NCBI GenBank assembly: GCA_018656865.1
Contig: JABHYO010000022.1
Span: forward strand, 1 to 46,259
Direction of reading: 5' to 3'
Length of the DNA: 46,259 bases
DNA from: Gammaproteobacteria bacterium
GTDB lineage: Bacteria > Pseudomonadota > Gammaproteobacteria > Pseudomonadales > Azotimanducaceae
Translations under genes and position numbers: made by a program
Notes under the pieces: model-generated
Databases searched by the model: none
The model's input: only the letters and a program-made list of their open reading frames with translations
Told to the model about the DNA's origin: nothing
Part shown: one piece after another, positions 7,940 to 13,833 of the stretch
Position numbering within the stretch: the stretch's first letter is position 1
How the letters are laid out: every line of letters starts with the position of its first letter

Positions 7940-8431
7940 GTGAACCAAATTGGAACGCTACTGCTGGTACTTGTGCTAAGTAGCTGCACGACAAATTATC
8001 TTGGCATCAGTGTTACCGAGGGTGATGTCAGCGACCCTTCCGGATTTCAATCATTTGAGGTCGATGCCGTGGATCTGCCCGCCTTTCTGGGTCCGATTCT
8101 TGTCAGTAACTTCAGTGTAGCGATGGCTGAGCGAGGTCTACAGCCGGTCGTCGAAGGTGGCGAAGCTGTTGTTACGATTCGATATGAACAGGAAGACCTG
8201 ACGACTGCAGTAAGCCACGATGCATTTGACGAACGGATTGATGAGGGTTCAGACACCCGGTTTGTTGCGCGGATCGTTGTAGAGGTCCGTGCGAGAAATG
8301 CCAGTGAAGTCTTATGGTCGGGCAGTATTCAGCGCTTACATAACATTCGGCCAGGTGATTATATGCACACGGGGAGGGCGTCTGTTGCCTTTTTGGATGC
8401 ATTCAGAGATATGTTGTCGAGCTACCCCTAG
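7940..8431 (+). CDS. Small predicted lipoprotein of unknown function
   Basis: A 163-residue protein with a lipoprotein signal: hydrophobic stretch LLLVLVL followed by the lipobox LSSC, cleavage before Cys16. The mature part is rich in beta strands and acidic residues (VTIRYEQEDLTT, RFVARIVVEVRAR, EVLWSGSIQRL). It resembles in style the small DUF4136-like periplasmic lipoproteins, but I do not recognise the family. The start is GTG at 7940, chosen because the predicted start of transcription and a GGAG ribosome site lie just upstream. It is the first gene after the FNR/Anr-type promoter and precedes a usp gene by 30 bases, so induction at low oxygen is inferred. Confidence 0.7.
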   Translation: MNQIGTLLLVLVLSSCTTNYLGISVTEGDVSDPSGFQSFEVDAVDLPAFLGPILVSNFSVAMAERGLQPVVEGGEAVVTIRYEQEDLTTAVSHDAFDERIDEGSDTRFVARIVVEVRARNASEVLWSGSIQRLHNIRPGDYMHTGRASVAFLDAFRDMLSSYP

Positions 8432-8461
8432 GGGGGATCTCAGATTGAGGGGAGAGGACAT

Positions 8462-9379
8462 ATGATAAACCGATTCAAAAAGATTCTGTTCTTTGCCGAT
8501 GGCGCCAGGAGTGAACTGGCTGCACTAAGAAGAAGTTACGGTATAGCACGACACAATGGGGCTGAGCTTACAGTCATTGGTGTTGTGGATGAGGTTTCGA
8601 CAAATGACATGCAGCTTCAGCCCAGCATTCGCAAGATCCAGGAGTCGTTGATCAACGAACGTAGTGCTGAGATCGACAAACTTGTCGAATCGATTGGTGG
8701 CAGTGAGCATGGAATCAAAAAAATAGTCGTTCCCGGTAAGGAACATGTGGAGGTCATCAGGAATGTAGCGGACGAAGGCTTCGATGTGGTTATCAAGGCA
8801 GTTAATTCCAAAACTGCGGTCGCACAGGCGATCTTCGGCAGTACGGACACACAGCTCATGCACTATGCGCCGTGTCCGGTCATGATACTGAAACCTTTTC
8901 GTCGAAAGTCATGGCGCTCCCTTGTTGCAGCAGTAGATCCACGAGTGGAAACAGAGCAGGAAATGGGGCTCAATTCTGATCTGTTGGCCATGGCTGTATC
9001 CATCGCGGAAATAGAGTCAGCCGATCTGCATGTGTTGCATGTTCTTGATCATCCTTTGTCTTCCCATAAAAGCAAAATGAAAGCCGAGTATCGTGAATTG
9101 GAAGTATCACTTGAGGCAGATGCGACAAGAAAGATGCGGGAGCTGACTGAAGGATTTGGTCATGTCTCATTGAAAGAACATCTTATTAAAGGAAAACCCC
9201 ATTCGACGATTGCAGAATTTGTCGCCACTCACGAGGCGGACTTGCTCGTAATGGGCAGTGTTGGCAGGTCTGGAATTCCTGGCTTCTTCGTTGGCAACAC
9301 GGCGGAAAAGATCCTGAACCATGTGGATTGTAGTGTCATGGTGCTGAAACCGAGAGGCTGGAAAACTCCAGTTAATTAG
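8462..9379 (+). CDS. Tandem universal stress protein (UspE-like)
   Basis: A 305-residue protein with two Usp domains (about 1-145 and 155-300). Each begins with a strand rich in K, I, L, F (FKKILFFADG; SLVAAVDPR). The second domain ends in the nucleotide-binding motif MGSVGRSGIPGFFVGNTAEKIL and VDCSVMVLKP. The first ends IFGSTDTQLMHYAPCPVMILKP, a degenerate version. This UspE-type tandem layout binds ATP or other ligands in the cytoplasm. A GGGGAGAGGACAT stretch gives a strong ribosome site before ATG. It probably shares the FNR/Anr-type promoter of the lipoprotein gene ahead of it. Confidence 0.92.
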   Translation: MINRFKKILFFADGARSELAALRRSYGIARHNGAELTVIGVVDEVSTNDMQLQPSIRKIQESLINERSAEIDKLVESIGGSEHGIKKIVVPGKEHVEVIRNVADEGFDVVIKAVNSKTAVAQAIFGSTDTQLMHYAPCPVMILKPFRRKSWRSLVAAVDPRVETEQEMGLNSDLLAMAVSIAEIESADLHVLHVLDHPLSSHKSKMKAEYRELEVSLEADATRKMRELTEGFGHVSLKEHLIKGKPHSTIAEFVATHEADLLVMGSVGRSGIPGFFVGNTAEKILNHVDCSVMVLKPRGWKTPVN

Positions 9380-9448
9380 ATTCCGGTCGAAATCTCAGCC
9401 CTTGATTGGCTAAGAGGGTTTGTTCATCACGGACTATAGGTATTGATT

Positions 9449-9468
9449 TACTGTATATAAATACAGTA
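9449..9468. promoter_or_regulatory. LexA (SOS) box, near-perfect consensus
   Basis: TACTGTATATAAATACAGTA contains CTGT-N8-ACAG with an AT-rich core and matches the E. coli consensus TACTGTATATATATACAGTA at 19 of 20 places. It lies 95 bases before the PNPOx-family gene and 69 bases after the usp stop codon. The only downstream genes on either side that could use it are the PNPOx/SirB2 pair, because the usp gene ends toward it. Confidence 0.85.
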
Positions 9469-9563
9469 TTTATATCTCATCATAATTGATTCTGTTTTCC
9501 GAGCGGCACAACATTAATCTCTGGTATTCTTAGCGCTCGTTAATTACTGATGAGAGAAGAGAA

Positions 9564-10157
9564 ATGTCGCAAACTCACGATCATGAAATGGTGTCGATCT
9601 ATCCTTTTTCAGATGAACAGGTCGACCAGCTAATGACAAATTCCGGGGAGTGTGTCCTCATGTGGGCGACAAAAGATGGCTGGCCCGTGGGGGTCACTCA
9701 TGCTTTTGTTTGGCATGATGGAAAGATCTGGATCACTTTTGCCGAACATCGCCATCGCACGGCGGCGATTCGGCGCGACAATCGGGTCTCCGTGAATGTC
9801 AGCAGTGCCGGATATGGGCCGAAGGTTCCGGCCGATATTCCTCATGGTGCGATTACATTTAAGGGTACTGCAGAGTTTTTCGAAGACGATGATACCAAAC
9901 ATTGGTTTTATACAGCGCTCTCGAAAAAGGGGAATCCGGATAGCAAGGAAGGTGAAGAGTTTTTTTATAACCTGCTGAATTCGCCACTTCGCATTGTCAT
10001 GGCAGTGACCCCGACCAAGAAAATCATGTATAACGCCACCAATGCCAATCGGCACATGACTGGTACTATCGAAGAGAACGAACTCGGCAAGCCGCTGGGT
10101 GTGGACACGGACCGCATGAACAAGCTTCGGGCGGATAAAGGCTTGCCACCCAGATAA
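9564..10157 (+). CDS. Pyridoxamine 5'-phosphate oxidase-family, FMN-binding split-barrel protein
   Basis: A 197-residue protein with the split-barrel pattern of PNPOx-like flavoproteins: GECVLMWATKDGWPVGVTHAFVWHDGKIWITFAEHRHRTAAIRRDNRVSV is covered by residues about 30-80 (strands that bind the FMN phosphate, with an R-x-x-A-I-R-R-D-x-R-V turn), followed by VSSAGYG and the ITFKGTAEFFEDD strand. These enzymes use FMN or F420 to reduce or oxidise small molecules, or act as general stress proteins. It is not PdxH, whose C-terminal signature is absent. A GAGAAGAGAA ribosome site precedes ATG. SirB2 follows after 22 bases. The LexA box upstream suggests DNA-damage induction, unusual for the family. 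Confidence 0.82.
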   Translation: MSQTHDHEMVSIYPFSDEQVDQLMTNSGECVLMWATKDGWPVGVTHAFVWHDGKIWITFAEHRHRTAAIRRDNRVSVNVSSAGYGPKVPADIPHGAITFKGTAEFFEDDDTKHWFYTALSKKGNPDSKEGEEFFYNLLNSPLRIVMAVTPTKKIMYNATNANRHMTGTIEENELGKPLGVDTDRMNKLRADKGLPPR

Positions 10158-10179
10158 AGGGTACTACCCCGAATCGGCG

Positions 10180-10572
10180 ATGACTTACCTGGCACTTTAC
10201 TACCTGCATATAGCTGCAGTGATATTTTCTGGTGGGTTCTTTCTGATCCGGGGTTTTTGGATGCTCAAAGAGAGTCCTCTGCTGGAAGCGAAGTTCACTC
10301 GGATTGCACCTCATATTAATGACACGATACTGCTGGGTGCTGCCGTTGGCCTCGCTGCCATGACTCAGCAGTACCCGTTAACGCACGACTGGCTTACCGT
10401 AAAGATCGTGGCACTGTTAGCCTATATTGTCCTGGGGGTTTTTTCGCTCAGAAGAAGTACCAAAGCCGTGCGCACCGTCTGTTTTGTGGCGGCGATTGCT
10501 ACCTTTGCTTTTATGATCAGTGTGGCACTGACGAGACAGCCGCTCGGTGTATTTCAGGGTCTGATTTCGTAG
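10180..10572 (+). CDS. SirB2-family integral membrane protein
   Basis: A 130-residue protein with four hydrophobic helices (about 5-25, 44-60, 71-88, 95-112). The pattern LYYLHIAAVIFSGGFFLIRG, HINDTILLGAAVGLA, W-L-T-V-K-I-V-A-L-L-A-Y-I-V-L-G and AxxTFAFMISVALTRxPL is that of SirB2, a small inner-membrane family named from Salmonella whose biochemical role is unknown. It follows the PNPOx-like gene by 22 bases and probably shares its transcript. Its last 19 bases overlap the end of the convergent methyltransferase gene. Confidence 0.85.
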   Translation: MTYLALYYLHIAAVIFSGGFFLIRGFWMLKESPLLEAKFTRIAPHINDTILLGAAVGLAAMTQQYPLTHDWLTVKIVALLAYIVLGVFSLRRSTKAVRTVCFVAAIATFAFMISVALTRQPLGVFQGLIS

Positions 10573-11630
10573 TAGGCGTTAAACATATCCGGATCATAGG
10601 GTATGGTTTTGAAACGGCTGAACCCAGCCTCCTGCGTCATCGTGCGTGCCTTCTGTTCATGGAAACCCAGCGTACCAAGTCCGGCACCGTCTGGTGTGGA
10701 AAGCCCGGCGGACATGCACATCAGTACAGAAAAGGAATAAGCCACCGTTGCCATTGGATTGTCCTTGAGATTTTCGGCAAAGGTGGGCATCCCCTTGATG
10801 TCGGCACAGAGCCAGATACCTGTGTCTTTCAGTGACTGGCGTATAGCTGTGATTAGCTGATCGGGGTGGGTGGAATCGTGGATAACGTCAAAAGTAGTGA
10901 TCAGGTCGAAACTGGCGTCGTTGGGCAGTGGGTTATCGATGGCGTTGTGCAGGGTGACGTTTTTCACACCTGCCGCGTTGATGTTGTTCCTGGCTCGGTT
11001 CAGGGCATGCATGCTGATGTCGTAGCCAATGAACTGGCTTTCCGGAAATACTTTTGCCATGGCGATAGTTGAAGAGGCACCGCCGCAGCCGACATCGGCA
11101 ACCTTTACACCATTTTGTAGCATTTCGACTAAACCATCGAGCCGGGGCAGAAGGTCCGGTACAAGTTGGTCGGTCTGGAAGCGCTTCGTCATACGTTCGA
11201 TTCCGCAGGCACAGTTCTCGCCTTTGTCATCATAGCTATGACCAATACCGGTTCTAAAACAATCAGGCAGCGTATCGACTGAATCGTAAATAGCGACAAC
11301 GGACTGAAACATACCGATCAGATTTGCTGGATGGCGATCATCTGCGAGAACGGCCTTTGCCTCTTCTGACAGGAAAAAGCGATCGTCTGACTCTCTGTAT
11401 TCGATCTGCTTGATGCAGGCCTGTTGATAAAGCCATTCCCGCACCCAGCGCTCCGAGAGGCGTGTTGATTCAGCCAGTTCGGCGCTGTTCATTGGACCTG
11501 CAGCGGAAAGGCTTCTGTATAGCCCGAGTTGGTCACCCAGCAACGTTAGTGCACAATTAAGTCCGCCAGTGACGCTGGCAGACACCTGGCCTGCAAATGC
11601 CTGGAGTGCTTCCGGATTGTGTTCTGACAT
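10554..11630 (-). CDS. SAM-dependent methyltransferase with N-terminal winged helix
   Basis: A 358-residue protein. Residues about 15-90 form a winged-helix dimerisation domain (MNSAELAESTRLSERWVREWLY), as in small-molecule methyltransferases of the Rv2258c type. The class I Rossmann core starts at about 165, with motif I VADVGCGGASS, motif II IGYDIS, an acidic motif DLITTFDVIHD (motif IV region) and WLCADIKG. The substrate is unknown; O- or C-methylation of a small compound is likely. It lies 67 bases after the ECF41 sigma gene on the same strand. Its final codons overlap SirB2 tail to tail. Confidence 0.85.
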   Translation of the reverse strand: MSEHNPEALQAFAGQVSASVTGGLNCALTLLGDQLGLYRSLSAAGPMNSAELAESTRLSERWVREWLYQQACIKQIEYRESDDRFFLSEEAKAVLADDRHPANLIGMFQSVVAIYDSVDTLPDCFRTGIGHSYDDKGENCACGIERMTKRFQTDQLVPDLLPRLDGLVEMLQNGVKVADVGCGGASSTIAMAKVFPESQFIGYDISMHALNRARNNINAAGVKNVTLHNAIDNPLPNDASFDLITTFDVIHDSTHPDQLITAIRQSLKDTGIWLCADIKGMPTFAENLKDNPMATVAYSFSVLMCMSAGLSTPDGAGLGTLGFHEQKARTMTQEAGFSRFKTIPYDPDMFNAYYEIRP

Positions 11631-11697
11631 TTCACACCTAAAAAATTTATTCCGAGGGGCAGACCCTAAAGCCAGAGGGTTAAGGGGTCAAATGTCT

Positions 11698-12573
11698 TCA
11701 CTCTACGTAGTGTAGTTTGTCCGGGTTACGCATAGTGTAGATCCGATGGATCTTGCCATCTCTGACTGAAACCGCATGGGTGGAATGTACGCTGTTTCCT
11801 TCTCTTAGCACCAGGCTGATATTGCCATTGAGTCTCCTCCACTCCGCCTTAAGCGGCTCTAGCTGTCTCGACAGTAGATGCAGCAAGACGGTTGAGACGC
11901 GGTCCTTGCCTTCAAGAGGTATCAATGCCGCTGAAGCCCGACCGCCACCGTCGGAGTAGGCGACGATATCGTCTGTCATCAGGTTCTGTAGTTCAGAGAG
12001 GTTGCCGGTTGTGGCGGCCTCAAGAAAGGATTCCATCAGTGGTTTGATGTCTTCATCCATCTGGAGATCTAACTTGTCGCTATTCACTTTCTGTCGAGCC
12101 CGGCGGAGCAATTGTCTTGAGTGGGCTGGTCGGACGTTAAGCATCGCGGCAATCTCAACATGACCCAGGTCGAATGATTCCTTGAGAATAAAAACAGCTC
12201 GTTCCATTGGGGGCAGTTTCTGCAGCAGTAACAGAAAGGCCATGGATACGGATTCAACCAATTCCAGGTCTGCTTCTGGTTCGTTGATTTGCTCGAGAAT
12301 GGCGTCATCCACTGGTTCCGGCAGCCATGGACCCGTGTACAGCATCCGTTCCAGTTTGCGCCTTCTGTGCCTGTCAATGCACAGTCGCGATACGGTAGAG
12401 GCCAGATAGGCACGGGGCGATTCGATGATGGATAGATTGGCATCCTGCCATCGGAACCAGGCATCCTGAACTGCATCCTCTGCATCGGAAAAAGAGCCAA
12501 GCATCCGATAGGCAATGCCATAGAGCATCGGTCGGGCGAGTTCGAAATCTCGATGTCTTGGGTTTATTTCCAT
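11698..12573 (-). CDS. ECF41-group RNA polymerase sigma factor with SnoaL-like C-terminal extension
   Basis: A 291-residue protein, longer than plain ECF sigmas. Region 2 is at about 10-75 (YRMLGSFSDAEDAVQDAWFRW; RLCIDRHRRRK). Region 4 is at about 110-170 (LPPMERAVFILKESFDLGHVEIAAML). The linker carries WLPEP, and the C-terminal SnoaL/NTF2-like domain (about 185-291) carries SDGGGR. These two motifs mark ECF41 sigma factors, which lack an anti-sigma and are controlled by their own extension. The start codon lies within the end of the SdhC-like gene (10-base overlap). An ECF41 consensus promoter precedes that gene, so self-activation is expected. ECF41 genes usually sit next to a COE-family gene; none is present here. 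Confidence 0.88.
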   Translation of the reverse strand: MEINPRHRDFELARPMLYGIAYRMLGSFSDAEDAVQDAWFRWQDANLSIIESPRAYLASTVSRLCIDRHRRRKLERMLYTGPWLPEPVDDAILEQINEPEADLELVESVSMAFLLLLQKLPPMERAVFILKESFDLGHVEIAAMLNVRPAHSRQLLRRARQKVNSDKLDLQMDEDIKPLMESFLEAATTGNLSELQNLMTDDIVAYSDGGGRASAALIPLEGKDRVSTVLLHLLSRQLEPLKAEWRRLNGNISLVLREGNSVHSTHAVSVRDGKIHRIYTMRNPDKLHYVE

Positions 12574-13271
12574 GGCTTGCTTATATCCATGTCGAGCAGT
12601 TGGGCGCTAAGGCGGGCAAAGTCATTGTCGACCGGATTGGGGACATCGACAAGTACACCGCCCAGGGCGAGAAGTGAGACGGCAAACCAAAATGCAGCGA
12701 CGATAACAATTCCCGTGTGAAGTCGGGCAGGCAATTGATAACCACGTCTTGCCGCAAGGGTTCGAAGTCCGTGGGTGGCATGATAGAACCCTGCCAGGGC
12801 CAGCAGGAAGTAGTAGGGATAAAAATAGGCGGGGAGGTACCAGAGTGAGAATGTCAGACCTTCAAATTCCGGGAAAACGCCGAAGAAGAATGAACTGCCT
12901 CTGACCGCCAGGATATGACCAATGATGAATATCAGCAGAAAGCAGCCGGCCCAGGTATGTAACCGGGCGCGCCATGAACGTTTTTGTGCTGGGGATTGTC
13001 TACGCAGAAGCCAGAGCCAGATCCCGGCAATGGCATGGGCGAGTATAGGCAGCAGTACAACGGTGATTTCGATCAACGGATACTGGTAGATACGACGGAT
13101 CAGGCGCTGGTAGTCGTTGAAGATATCTATACCAAATGGGGCGGTGGCGATATTGCTCAGATGCAGCAGTACAAAAAGAGAGAAGACAGCACCCGCAACT
13201 GCCTGAACCTGGCGTAGCCTTGATCGCACATAGGTTTTTGTAATTGTCGTTCCAGTAACAATTTTAGACAT
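12564..13271 (-). CDS. SdhC/cytochrome b-like transmembrane protein
   Basis: A 235-residue protein with five predicted helices (about 23-42, 62-85, 103-123, 145-165, 185-208). Conserved-looking histidines fall in helices: LLHLSN (His37), LPILAHAIAGIW, RLHTWAG...IIGHILAVR and GFYHATHGLRTLA. This layout matches the fumarate reductase/succinate dehydrogenase cytochrome b superfamily, which binds heme b and quinone. No SdhA or SdhB gene is nearby, so it is not ordinary complex II. It is the first gene behind an ECF41 promoter and overlaps the sigma gene. A role in quinone redox or membrane stress is inferred only. Confidence 0.72.
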   Translation of the reverse strand: MSKIVTGTTITKTYVRSRLRQVQAVAGAVFSLFVLLHLSNIATAPFGIDIFNDYQRLIRRIYQYPLIEITVVLLPILAHAIAGIWLWLLRRQSPAQKRSWRARLHTWAGCFLLIFIIGHILAVRGSSFFFGVFPEFEGLTFSLWYLPAYFYPYYFLLALAGFYHATHGLRTLAARRGYQLPARLHTGIVIVAAFWFAVSLLALGGVLVDVPNPVDNDFARLSAQLLDMDISKPWK

Positions 13272-13304
13272 GAGTCATTCCTGTCGTAGCTGTATTGCAG
13301 ATAA

Positions 13305-13331
13305 GACGAATCAGCCACTCGGAATGTGACA
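13305..13331 (-). promoter_or_regulatory. ECF41-type promoter, TGTCACA-N16-CGTC
   Basis: On the minus strand TGTCACA (13331-13325) is followed by 16 bases and CGTC (13308-13305). This is exactly the target reported for ECF41 sigma factors. The SdhC-like gene starts 34 bases further on and the ECF41 gene overlaps its end, so the element fits an autoregulated promoter of this pair. Confidence 0.8.
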
Positions 13332-13356
13332 AAAAGTGGGTTTGTCTTATCAGTTA

Positions 13357-13737
13357 CTACTTTTTCAGGAGGTTGATCAGCAACTGCAGGAAGTCTGACT
13401 CGGTGATGATACCGGTGAGATTGCCATCCTCGACAACAGGCAGGCAGCTTATCCGTTCTTCCAGCATGGTCTGTGCTGCACTCGCGATTTCTACCTCCTG
13501 TTCAGTGGTTTTGACATTGAAGACCATGACCTCGGCAATGGGCATGGTCAGGAGAGAGTTGGCCTGTGCATTGACCAACAGATCTTTCTGGGTAATCAGT
13601 CCTACCAGCTTTGGCCCTTTGCACACAGGAATGTGTCGAACGCGCTGGTCGTGCATGATCTTCCAGGCTTCTTCGATCCGGGCTTCCGGGTCGAGTGAAA
13701 CCGGATCTTTTTTCATGAGATCGGCAACTTTAGCCAT
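13357..13737 (-). CDS. Stand-alone CBS-domain pair protein
   Basis: A 126-residue protein composed of two CBS motifs (about 4-60 and 68-124), each with the typical start (VADLMKKDPVSLDPEARIEEAWKIM spans the first; AEVMVFNVKTTEQEVEIASAAQTM the second) and the downstream strands (HIPVCKGPKLVGLITQKDLL; CLPVVEDGNLTGIITESDFL). Such pairs bind adenosyl ligands and act as energy or redox sensors. It has no effector domain. It lies 96 bases after the RND gene, but an FNR/Anr-type promoter in the gap indicates its own low-oxygen transcription. GGGAGAA is the ribosome site. Confidence 0.9.
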   Translation of the reverse strand: MAKVADLMKKDPVSLDPEARIEEAWKIMHDQRVRHIPVCKGPKLVGLITQKDLLVNAQANSLLTMPIAEVMVFNVKTTEQEVEIASAAQTMLEERISCLPVVEDGNLTGIITESDFLQLLINLLKK

Positions 13738-13762
13738 AACAGTTCTCCCACTGGTGTTCTTC

Positions 13763-13804
13763 AGAATACCCAGTTGTCAGAAAGGTTGGGTTGATCAGGA
13801 TCAA
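13763..13804 (-). promoter_or_regulatory. FNR/Anr-type class II promoter of the CBS-domain gene
   Basis: TTGATCAGGATCAA at 13791-13804 is a perfect FNR/Anr consensus. On the minus strand TATTCT (13768-13763) is a four-of-six -10 element whose centre is 32 bases from the dyad centre, the same spacing as at the two usp promoters. The implied start near 13756 leaves a leader of about 19 bases before the ATG at 13737. Confidence 0.78.
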
Positions 13805-13833
13805 GGGATACCTGTTCTGAGGCTCCCGGGCCC

